Positions 43,067 to 53,308 of a DNA stretch of 64,000 nucleotides are shown piece after piece. The first letter of the stretch is position 1; each line of letters opens with the position of its first letter. The DNA is taken from NCBI GenBank assembly GCA_001051155.2, contig JYIP02000002.1, positions 1,619,583 to 1,683,582 of the forward strand, written 5' to 3'. Position numbers and translations under genes: made by a program. Origin of the DNA: Chrysoporthe austroafricana. Taxonomy: Eukaryota; Ascomycota; Sordariomycetes; Diaporthales; Cryphonectriaceae. The notes beneath the pieces are model-generated. The model ran no database searches, had not been told where the DNA came from, and saw only the letters and a list, made by a program, of their open reading frames with translations.

Positions 43067-45538
43067 TTAAGTTATAATCTCTCCACTCTCCTCTTCTTCT
43101 TCGTCGCCCTCTTCTTCCTCTTCTTCTTCCTCCTCGGACCCACCCTCCTCAGACTCCTCCTCTTGTGACTCTTCCTCGCTCCCGCCTTCCTCTTCTTCAT
43201 CCTCAGCAAGCCAGTCCGCAAGTGACTTCTTCCCAAGCCCCGCCTGCTCGACGCCATTGGTTGCCTTTACCACACCACCCGTCGCAGCAGCGCGGTCGAG
43301 GCTCTCGGCCGCGGGAACGACGCGCTTCTCGCCATATGCGTAGCTAGATGTAGCTTCTCCCTCGGACCTGAGCTGTGGGTCTGGCTCCTCGCCTTCCCTG
43401 ACCCAGTCTGGTAGAGCTTCGTAGCCCCTGAGACCATGGACGCCGCCACCGCCGGCGAGAACTAGAGCTGCAGAACCTAGGGTAAAGCCCTTCCTGATCT
43501 CAGATGGACTGGGCGCCTGCGGGGCAGGTTTCGGCGCGAGTAGCATGAGTGTTGCCAGCTGCGGGACACCTAGCAGCGCCTTGAACAGCCGCGTCCTGTC
43601 TCGTAGATCGTACGAGGTGTCATAGCGCACGAGGAGTAAGACATAGTCCCACAGCCGTGCCACAGGGTGATCTGCTACCTCGTCAAGCGGTGGCGGCCTG
43701 TTCATCCCTTCTTCGCCGCTGTCGTCCTTCTTTTCTTCTGCGACACGGTTCAGGTGATGTAGGTATACCTTGGCAGCGAGCAGGATGATCTGCCGCTTGG
43801 CTATCTCCGACTCCTCAGCAAAGCCTTTGAGCAATATGCGGAGCACGTCCGCTGCGATGTTGTCCTCGCCGTTGAGGCCAGCAAACTCTCCAACAAGCCA
43901 TATGATGGTAGCCCGAGCCTGTGGATCTGTGGCAGAGTCCAGGTTCTTGGCCAGCCTGACGACTGTTCCAGTGTGAGCGGTCGGGTCCTGTTGTATCAAG
44001 TGCCTGATGACCGTCAGACTCTCCGCGGCTAACGTGCCATCAAGGCTGGTAATCTGGCTCAACAGCAGCCTCAGACATCTTGGACTAGTCGCAGGATCAC
44101 TTTGCGCGCACCGTCCAATAGCTCGTACGGCCTCGCGGACAAGCATCTTGTCTGAGCCTCTTGAGAAGTGCTCCAGCTCGTTGAGTATGAGCGACTTGAC
44201 GCGCGGCGGGGCGTGAGGGAAGATGAGCGTCAAGACCTCGAGCTTCAGCTCCCACACAGGCCCGCTGTCTGTAGCCCGGACGAGGAAGTGCGAGGCATAC
44301 CTGACAAAGTCGGTAGGCTGCAGCAAACAGACCGAGACGATGTTGTAGAGGGCTACCTGCTGAATGTCGGAAGGTCCTCTTAACAGGGCTACGAGAGGAC
44401 CTGCGGCTGATTTGATGTATTCGGGCGTCCCGATCGAGACGTAACAGCGAGCGACGGCCACAACGACGCCCGAGTTTCGACTTTGGAGGAGCGGCTTTAT
44501 CCCGTTCAGCAGCAGCTCCAGGTCCGGATCCAGCGCCGGCACCCGTCCTGGGTCCCCGCCACTGGCCGTCTCTCCGTAGAAGTCTTGGAGATCGGCTGCC
44601 TTCTCCGCGCTTTTCACACTCCTGGTCCTCCTCGGGAAGCACTTCCGGGCGTATATCGTCATCATACGGAGCGTTGAGAGCTGGCTCCACTCGTCCATGT
44701 CCACAATCTTCCTAGCCAGGCTGCGGTAGTGCTGATGTATGAGATCGATGCGCTCGGGGCAGATTTTCATGAACGCGGTGACAGCAGCACCCGCCACGTA
44801 GTACTGCTTGTCCCCGAGCAGCGTCGACAGATACTCGGTCAGCTGCGGGCTCTGGTTTGGGTCCAGACGGAAGCACTTGGGTATCGCCATCGCAGCGGCC
44901 CGCCGCACGTACGGGCTCATGTCCCCCGTCCCCTTCTTGATGGCCAGCGACACGATCTGGCTGATGACAGGCACGCGTATGCCGGACATGGTCTTGAGGG
45001 CCAGTGCGCGGACCTGTGGGTTGCTGTCGGAGAGGGACTTCTGGATGGTGTTGATGGACAGCAGCGCTAGGTCGGGCTCCTGCTCGGCATGGTGGATAAG
45101 GTAGATGTAGACGAGCTTCTTGATCTCGAGGTTCGGCGAGGCGACGTTCTTGACGACGGAGGAAAAGAAGGGGAGGGTGCGCTGCGCGCGGTACATCATC
45201 TGCACGCACAAGCATGGTCAGCTTCCCAGGGATTATTCTGTATCATCCCCCGTTTCTGAGGGCGCTGAGAGCGGGCACGCACAGAGATGACCTTGCGCAG
45301 GCCCTCCAGCACCTCGCGCTCATTGCGGCTGTCGACAAGCCTCTTGATCTGGTTCTTGTCCAGGGGCCGGGAGGAGTGCCGCGAGCTTCGGGCGGCGGAC
45401 GCGGCATCGAGGGTGAGCTCCTGGGCTGTTCGCGGGGCTGCTGTCAGTCCTGGGCGATGGGGAGAGGAGGGGGTATGCTGGGCAATAGTCTGGCTCACCC
45501 TTCTCAAGGAGAGTTGAAATGCGCGATAAGGGCTCCAT
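43067..45538 (-). CDS. APL6: AP-3 adaptor complex beta subunit
   Basis: Large subunit of the clathrin-independent AP-3 coat that sorts cargo from Golgi to vacuole. Exons (minus) 45499-45538, 45283-45425 and 43067-45199 give 771 residues; introns are 73 and 83 nt. The tiny first exon encodes MEPLSRISTLLEK. After splicing the adaptin start reads LVDSRNEREVLEGLRKVIS-MMYRAQRTLPFFSSVVKNVASPNLEIKKLVYIYLIHHAEQEPDLALLSINTIQKSLSD. HEAT-like helical repeats fill the trunk. The C-terminus is a long Glu/Asp/Ser run, the acidic hinge characteristic of beta-3 subunits. The protein ends after the hinge without an ear domain, as in yeast Apl6. Confidence 0.93.
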
Positions 45539-45953
45539 GCTCGCGTGCAGTAACGCCCCCGTGCATCGCTGGGTCCGAGGAGAAGAGAATGTGGTGGGAG
45601 GTGGGAGGTGGGATGTGAGATGCTGATGCTGGGAGCACCGACCACGCACTACAACACACTACAAGGTGACGTGCTATAGCGCATCCTGCAGGCAAGGTTG
45701 ATCTTGGCGGCACGGGCGGGTACGGGCAGGCGCGGGTACGGGCAGGCACAGGCACGGGTTACGGGGGAGGGCGCCGGTGGTGGGGTGCTGGCCTGGCCTG
45801 GCCTGGGCCTCCGTCCCGCTCCAGCGCCGTGGCGCCGGCCGGCCTCCTTCTTCCGGCTCGGCGAGGCTTGTCTCGCAGAACAGAAGTGCAGCCATATTGT
45901 GGGAAGACATCACCGCCCAGGAGACAAGACAGACAGACTCGACGGGTCCGAGC
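45539..45953. promoter_or_regulatory. Divergent promoter, AP-3 beta / conserved unknown gene
   Basis: 415 bp shared upstream region. Contains short GC-rich near-repeats of the type gggcaggc/gggtacgg around 45715-45760. Too short for separate long promoters, so the two genes probably share elements. Confidence 0.5.
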
Positions 45954-46760
45954 ATGGCGGCGACACCGCTCATCCTCTCACCGGCCCTCCCCTCGGAGCT
46001 GCTCACCTACATCATCCAAAACGAGTACCACCCAACGACCCTCATAATATGCTCATCAAGAGCCCAACTGCTCTCCTCCCTCATCGAGGATGTCCGCAGC
46101 TCAGGGGCCAACACAGGTGATCCCGGAACGGCTCTCCCCCATCAGGCTCTGTTATCCTCGCCCCTCTACCAGGTCGCCATAGCACGCCACATCCGGCTCA
46201 TCTTCGTGCCCACGGTCTCGCACCTCCGCGCGTACCTGTCCGTCTTCGATCCCGCGGACAGCCAGGCCCCACCCCCACCGGCCGATTTCCCAGTGCCGGC
46301 GAGGGCGAAGAAGAAGCCGCCGCTGCTGCTGGTGTACGGGTTCCTGCGGCTGCACCGGGACACGAGCGAGTGGAGCGCGCAGGGGATCAACGCCACGGCT
46401 GCGGCGCTGGTCGAGGCCGGCGGCAGGTGCGGGCTCAGGGCCGTGCTGGTGGATGCGCCAAGGGCGACGGCAGGAGGGGACGATGCTGTGGAGGAGGGGG
46501 ATACGGATGAGGATGCTGGGGCCGGAGCGGGGCAGTCGGTCCTGGACGAGGAGGTGCCGGTCCTGGGTGCGAGTACTGTGAGGGCTGGAGGCGACCTGGA
46601 TGATGCGGCGTGGACGGGGCGGAAGGTGACGCTGGGCAGGGTGCTGGGTCGGTGGTTCCAATACAGGGAGGGTGACTGGACAGAACAAGGCGAGGGAGGC
46701 GGAGTGGTCTCCACGGGAACGCCGAAGGAAGCAAAGATGATAATAACAAGTAGCCCATGA
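45954..46760 (+). CDS. Conserved-looking unknown protein
   Basis: Single exon, 268 residues from the ATG in context gagcATGgcg; longer upstream in-frame starts add only Arg/Pro-rich sequence. The N-terminal part is well structured (LPSELLTYIIQNEYHPTTLIICSSRAQLLSSLIEDV, then LYQVAIARHIRLIFVPTVSHLRAYLSVF, then KKPPLLLVYGFLRLHRDTSEWSAQGINATAAALVEAG), alternating beta-strand-like and helical segments as in a nucleotide-binding-like alpha/beta fold. An acidic insertion follows, then VTLGRVLGRWFQYREGDW. No Walker motif or other catalytic motif is clear. I do not recognise the family. Convergent with NUF2, 145 bp apart. Confidence 0.65.
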   Translation: MAATPLILSPALPSELLTYIIQNEYHPTTLIICSSRAQLLSSLIEDVRSSGANTGDPGTALPHQALLSSPLYQVAIARHIRLIFVPTVSHLRAYLSVFDPADSQAPPPPADFPVPARAKKKPPLLLVYGFLRLHRDTSEWSAQGINATAAALVEAGGRCGLRAVLVDAPRATAGGDDAVEEGDTDEDAGAGAGQSVLDEEVPVLGASTVRAGGDLDDAAWTGRKVTLGRVLGRWFQYREGDWTEQGEGGGVVSTGTPKEAKMIITSSP

Positions 46761-46905
46761 ACCCATGGGTAGAATCTCAATTCCAGCCATCGAGAAGCAT
46801 GTGCTACCGAAATACCCGTAGCCAAACGCCATGATTCCGTTGAACTCCAGACATGGTATCATACCGCCCAATACACTTTCAAAACGTGAGAGGTCGCCCC
46901 GTAAC

Positions 46906-48391
46906 CTACTCGTCCGACGGAATGGCCTGTTCCATCTCCGTTATGTACAGCTTGATGTGCGCCTCCATCTTGAGGTACTCATCGTGAGCGTTGTGGACCT
47001 CGTTCTCGATGTTCTCCTTGAGATCTTGCATCTGTGCTCATCCGGTCAGCGTCCGGTCCGTCCGGCGAACGACTAGCAGGTCTAGACGTGGGCCAGCTTA
47101 CCTTCTTCTCCGTCTGCTCTATCCTCACCCGCCGCTTCTCGATATCATTGCCCTTCTCCGTGCGCTCCTGCTTCAGCTTCTTGTGCACGACCTCGAGCTC
47201 CTCCATCTTCCTCTTGGCCTCCTGGGCCTTCGCGTTGGCCTGCTCCCTAAGCTTCTCCGTCCGCTCGACCCACTTGGCCAGCTGCCTCTGCAGCAGCGCC
47301 TCAGCACGCTCGACGTCCTGCACGTCCGTCCGCCGCTCGAGGAGCGCGTCCTTCTGTTTCGTCTTGCGCGAGTTCTCCTCCTCTTCCTTCTGCAGCTCGC
47401 CTGCGATCTCGTCCAGCAGCTTGATGCACGACGCCACGTCGGTCGACACCACCGAGAACGAGTCGGTCGAGGTCTGGAGCGCGCGCGCGCGCCGGTCGAG
47501 GGAGTCGATGTGCGCCTTGTCACTGGCGAGGGTGTTTGACAGCTCCGTCAGGCTCGCCTGCAGCGCCGATGCGCTCTGCAGGACGTACGGCCGCAGCTTG
47601 TTGCTCTCCTGCCGGACGGCAACCTTCTGGGCGGTCCTCTCCTCCAGCTGCGTCGCCAGCTGGCCTTTCTTGGTCTTGGCCTCCTCCAGCCTCGCGGCCA
47701 CCTGCTCCTGGTTCCGCCGCAGCTCCAGCAGCTTCTTCTTGAGGGCCTCGTTGCGCTTCGTCTTCTCCGCCACCAGCCCCTGCGTCCGCTCTAGGTTCCC
47801 GTGCATGTCGTCGCGCCGTGCCTCCAGGTCCTGGTTCTCCTCGTACAGCGCCTCGATGCGCGCCTTGACCTCGTCGCTCTTCTTGAAGTGGTCCTCGATG
47901 ATGTTCGTCTGGCTCTCGCGGAAGCGCACGAAGTTGATCAGATGACTGAAGATGTCGACCAGGCGCGGGTGCGTCGGCCTGTACAGGTCCGCGAAGCTGA
48001 AGTCCTCGTCCTCGAGCCCGCACTTGAGTAGTAGCCGCCGTAGCGAGACATAGAAGCCCATCAGGTCGGTGGTGTCGGGTGGGAAGAGCAGGTCCCCGTG
48101 GTCGCCGGCCACGTCACGAGCGGCGGCGCGCATGGCGGGGGCCACGGTCTCGCGGGTCGCGTTGAGGACCAGCTGGGCGAACCACTCGAAGATCTTTTGG
48201 ATCTGGTTCGGGTTGGGCTTCTGTAGATCGCTCAGGGTAAAGGGGATGCCGATGTCCGTGATGCAGCCGACAATCTCGTCGTCGGGCAGGCGCATCGCGG
48301 CCTTGGCCTCCTCGCGCCTGCTGCGTGCCGTGCGCTGGTTGCGCGATTGCTGCTGCCCCGGGATGATGCTCATCCTGGGGTTGTAAGCCAT
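46906..48391 (-). CDS. NUF2: Kinetochore protein Nuf2
   Basis: Subunit of the Ndc80 complex that binds microtubules at kinetochores. Exons (minus) 47102-48391 and 46906-47031 give 471 residues; one 70-nt intron, phase 0. The N-terminal calponin-homology domain is recognisable ([45 protein letters not shown], then [53 protein letters not shown]). From about residue 175 onward the protein is heptad coiled coil. The second exon supplies the last 41 residues ([25 protein letters not shown]...AIPSDE), which the unspliced frame would lose. Confidence 0.95.
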
Positions 48392-48725
48392 GGTGCCGGT
48401 CTTTTTTGAGGGTCACGGAGCCGAGGTAGGGTGGTCTGCTCGAGGCAGTTCTCGTGGAGAGGTTGGGGCTGTACCGGGCAGAGACGCGGGCGGCATGTGC
48501 TTTGTTCTGTTTCCTCGCAAGAAAACACATGCACACGCAGAAAGCTGGCGGGTGCTGCCGTCTCCGGGCGTTGGAAGGGCAACGCGCTAAAGAGGGTCCC
48601 CCGCAGTCCACTCGACATCCCTGCTAGAGCTTCGCAGCGTTACAGGAACATCCCTCACATAGTTCTATAGTAGTACGTCCGCATGGTAAAATCAAGTCGA
48701 CTGTGGTGGGCCAGGACGAATGCTC

Positions 48726-48783
<58 letters not shown>

Positions 48784-51700
48784 CCCCCTCTTTTTTTTNC
48801 AGTTGGCTGTGGTGGGCCTGGCCCAATCCTCGATCTTTTTTTTTTTTTTTTTTCTTCTTTGTTTTGGTGCCTGCTTTTTGAGCTCCCCTCACTTGTCTTC
48901 CATTGTGCAGCTTTTTCGCTCCATGTACTCTAAGAGGCGAATTCGTGTGCTTCGCACCAGCGTTCCGTAATCCTGGGTGGGGGGAGGGGCGTGGGTGTGC
49001 TGTCACACGCGGAGGTTTCGACTGGGGGACTGCCAAAGCTTGTCGGGCGTCAAGGCGCAACACGGAGCAACTGTGCCATTGACAACGGTCGCCTTCTACC
49101 GGCGTCCATTATTCAGCCTGCACTGTCGAGTTGTTCACCCCGCAAGAGGCAAGGCTCGGACTATACTTCTGGGTGTGGCCGATCTTACCTGGAACGATCA
49201 GAAGGTGAAGCATGGCAGGGCTTGTCCGACCCTCGTGCCCATCCACGACGGGCCCTCCGACCCAGCAATTGGCAAAGATCTCACGGGAATGACGGTGGCG
49301 AACTCCCGAGGCAAGCTTGTCCGATCTAATCTGGAAAGCCGATCTGTCCATCACCCTGGGGTCTTCCGACAACTGCGGCGTGAACGGGTGGTCAGCGACC
49401 CTGGCTGCCCGGCCAGGGGACTGCCACGCGAACCGGCTTTTCGTTCCCCAGCAGCCCGGTGGGACGAGATGTTTGGGCCCTGGGGATTTGTCCGATATGC
49501 AGGCGACAATCGCTTCCCGCGAGGAAAGAAAATCTCAGGGTCCTCCCCAGGGCCTCTGAAACCTCCGGGATCAAGATCTGGGCTGGCGGAAAACGTATCT
49601 TGCGTACCCAGCCAGCTTCCAGAAGCCAAGCCGCACCGGCGCCGCGTACCCCCCAGATTGGCTTTTCTCCCCCTTCTGCGCGCCGCGCCTCTTCCTCGAT
49701 GTGTGTCATGCGACGAGATGAGTTGTACGGCAGTACCCTCCCGGATATCCACTCAACGGTGTGTGTGGATATGCTGATGGCGCTATGTAGAGCCGGCTCC
49801 TGGGCTCCACCACCTGGGCATTGAGTCGAGTACTGTGCTTGCGTTAGCATCCTTACCGCACAGGCTGAGAGACTACTATGGCATGTTCCGGAGATGCTGG
49901 CGATGGGTGTCGGCTGTCGGTTGGGGTTGGCTGTGGACGGCCGAATTATAGTCTCACCGAGATCCCTGGAGAAGCAACACGTCGACTGAGAAAGCAGATT
50001 GGGACTAAAGTTGCCTGCAGATGCCTCGTCCAATTGACGGAAGCTCAGCACTTCCAGCGCCTGTGTACCCAGTAGTCCAGCACTGCTTAGGCCAATGTCA
50101 CCCAAGAGGTCGGAAGCCCTCGATCCCTGAGTGGTGGGATGCACGAAATGGCTTGCTTGCTATTTTCCCAGGTGGCCTCGCCGGCAGCGAGTCGCAGGCC
50201 CCTTCTGAGGCAGGGTGGCAGGGTTCATACAACGGCTGCCTCTTGGCGGCGCCCTAAGCCGGGCTGGCCTGGCTGATCGTCGAAGCTTGGGGACACTCCC
50301 GGAACCTACGGCGGGCGAGCCTTTCTCTTCCCGTCTGCTTCTACATGGCCTGCGCGTGATCACCAGCGCTTGTAGGGGATCCTATCGCCCTCCCGCCAGG
50401 TCACTGGCGGTGAGGGAGGCCGACCTGCTGTTCGAGGTGCGAAGAGGACGGCCGCAAGGGCCTGCGCGTGTCTGCCGGCTCTACACGGTCATGCAATGCA
50501 GCTGGTACGTGGTCGTTCGATACCGTCAGGTACGGAAAGCATACCTGCAGCTGCCCCTGCAGGGTCGGCCGCAAGCGAGTTTTCTGCAGCAGGTGGCGCT
50601 GCTCGTTGGCCAGCGCGGAGGCCCATTCCTGAGCTTCGCGACCTTGCCGAGACACTTAATTCCACCCCGGACAGGCCGCCACGGTCGCGAGGGGACGTGG
50701 TAGATTTGATGCTCCGTTTTCCTGAGGCATGACCCGGAGATGGCGCGTCGCGGCGGGCGTCATAAGCACAGCTATACATAGCAGCGAAGGCATTTTCGAG
50801 ATCGCCCCCATGCCCGTGCCAGGGGTGGCGCGAGATATGACATCAATGCCGCTCGCTGCCGGCGCGCCACCTTGGGCGGTGCCCAGCCGCGGATGCCTGA
50901 ACAGGGAAGACGATCGTCGAGGCTGGCCCTGCCAGACGGAGCTGTATCTTGATCTGGCCCGTCTGCTTGGTGATCCCGCGATCGTCGTCGCGAACGTGGC
51001 AGCTGATGCCTGTGAGCAGTATTTCTTGGGCAGGAGGGCGTGGAGGGCTGGCCCAGAAAGGGGCGAAACGCCCAAGAAGGTCTGATCTGTCTAGCGCCGG
51101 TGCATAAGCACCTTGCCGTACGCAGGTATTGGGCATGAGAAGATACGTAACCCAGTAGCTCAGCCATCGACGACCGCGCAGAGATTACTCTGAGATCTGC
51201 CGCCATCCCTTGCTTCCGACGGCGGCGGCGGCGGCGCTGCGAGGACGGGGGGGAGCGCCAGCGGACTAATGATCTCTCTTCAGCAGGCCCGTGCCCAGTG
51301 CCAGGCTCCCCAGGCGGCTGCAAGCGAAATGCAAATGCATGTCCTGCCAGCTGTCCGCTTTCTGCGGGATGCCCTGAACCTGATCCTGGCAGGCGGTCCG
51401 GGGCACAGGCACGACAGGGGACTGTACAGAGTACTGCAGACTCCAGGTATGCGCGCTGCCCTCCTCGTGTTCGTCCACCCACCTCTCGCCTGCTCAGCAC
51501 AGTAGCGTCTACCTAGTTTGCAGGCCACGCCAGACACGCTCTGGGAGCTGTAGGCGCGCTGAACTCTAAGCATGTCGGTACGTATACTTTTGGCTGTCGA
51601 TCGAAGTGAGACTGGTCACATTTCCCGGGTGATGGCCACGAAATAGGCTTTTTGTCAGTGCATATTGGTCGAGCGTTCAGGTACAAGCCGCGCTGAAGAG

Positions 51701-53308
51701 CTGGAGGTTCATCGTTCTGTAGAGAAGAGATCGGCAAATATTGACACAGACCACCCCCTTCCACCCCCCCTCCAGGCGTGGTTGGCTCGAGAAGAAAGTG
51801 GGCTACAGCAAAGTCCCTGGTCCCCTGCCTGTGGTCTTTGCCCTGCTCTGCCGTGCCGTTCCTGCCTTGCTAGTGATAGGACCCACTTAGCTAGGAGCGC
51901 GGCCAGTCAGAGGGCGCAATTGGGAGCTGCAGGTCACTCTCCTGCCCTTGCCCGACGGGAAGGGACTTGTGCCACGCCTTTCCCGAGTGGAGAACTGGAA
52001 CCATGCACGACCGACGTTGGACCAGGGGAAGGGGAGGAGCATGGACTTCCTGTTGCCCAGAGTCACAGTTTCAAGGTCACTGGACTCTCCAACATCGAGG
52101 CCGGTAACTGGATTCCAGAGCTGCAGAGCCAGAGCCGGCGCCAGAGCGACGAACTTGGGTGGCACGGTGGGTTGCAGGACGGACATGACATGACATGACA
52201 TGGCTGTACGGGCTGCATGGCTGGCTGGTGGCATACGAGCCTTCCCACACCAAACCCCCCCCCCCCAATCCAGGCAATCCAGGCCTTCCTACATTTGAAG
52301 CCTGCATTGCCATCCGACCCATTCCTCCATCCCATCCCTCCCTCCCTCGCTCCCTCCCTCCATCCTCGCCCTCTGGGCTCGTCCGTGGCTGATCGTTCAG
52401 GCGCGCTCCCCTGCTAGGGTGTGCTTGGCCTGCTCGCCACAGTTTCCCCTTTTAAGCCACCCTCTTGCGCACCCACCCCCCCTCGACTCTCCTGACTGCC
52501 TGCTCCGAACAGCATCAGGACGCTCCCAGGTCCCCCCCTTGACAACGAGTGGCCCTGCGAGGTCCGGCCCACCTATTCGATTCAGTTCGTCTCTTGAATT
52601 TCCACTACCGAGCCAGAGGCGTGACAGCGACACGACAGCATCGGCAACGTAGCACGGCGCCGGGAGCCCTAGCATATATCATCATCACCATCACGAGGTA
52701 AAGACGAGACATTCCGTTGTACCTGCATCTGTCGGGTCCCACATGAGCAGCCAGCCTGCGCAGCTTTGCTCATCGCCGGCCTGAGCCTGGCCTTTTCACT
52801 CTGGCATCGCACCCACCCACAGTTCACACAGTCTGCGTGCACCGTCTCACAGTTACGCAAAGGCTCGCCACCCTCCGCGGCGTCGCGCTGTCGGAGTTGC
52901 ACCACCCACAGTTTGCTTTATAAACTCACACGCCTCATCCCACCCCCCCCTTCAGGGCTCTACTGGCTCCTTTGCGCCGAGCGAGGCACTGACTGACCTT
53001 GGTGCACACTCGTCAGCACACTCGTCGCAACTCACACAACGTCGAGGCGATTTCTGCGTCACACCCACCTTCGATCTCACCCAAGCGCCGGACCCACCGT
53101 CTGCAGATGAACGAGACTTATTAGTAGCAGCCGAATCCTTCGATCAGGATGCCTTCGCTCTTGCCGGACAGCATATCGCAATTCCGACCATCGCAGCTGG
53201 CCCAGCGTCCCGCTCGATCATAGTGCGAAGCAATTGCATCTCATTCATCTGGCAGCTGGTCCGTGGAGCGACGCCATCCTGGGCAGGTGCCTGTCAAGCG
53301 ACAGCATC
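48392..53308. other. 4.9 kb region without a convincing gene
   Basis: Upstream of NUF2 (minus) and of the next plus-strand gene. Contains the long T-run with N at 48799, then GC-rich DNA (49-52 kb) with many long open frames on both strands, e.g. plus 48977-49777 and minus 50772-51500. All are Arg/Pro/Ser/Gly-rich, overlap each other and lack motifs, as expected by chance at this GC. 52180-52200 is a short (ACATG)n repeat, 52255-52266 a C-run, 52327-52370 a CCTC-rich tract. 52700-53300 is probably the promoter and leader of the next gene. Confidence 0.5.
48730..48855. repeat. Long poly-T tract, N base and second T-run
   Basis: A T-run of about 54 nt, a short C/T spacer, a T8, an N at 48799, about 36 nt of sequence resembling the DNA to the left of the tract, then another T-run. 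Reads as a homopolymer-related assembly join. Confidence 0.8.

Noticed and set aside
48977..49777. 266-codon plus-strand frame
   Set aside because: Composition typical of random GC-rich reading, overlapping frames on both strands, no domain or splice support.
50772..51500. 242-codon minus-strand frame
   Set aside because: Same reasons: Arg/Ser/Pro-rich with no recognisable motif.
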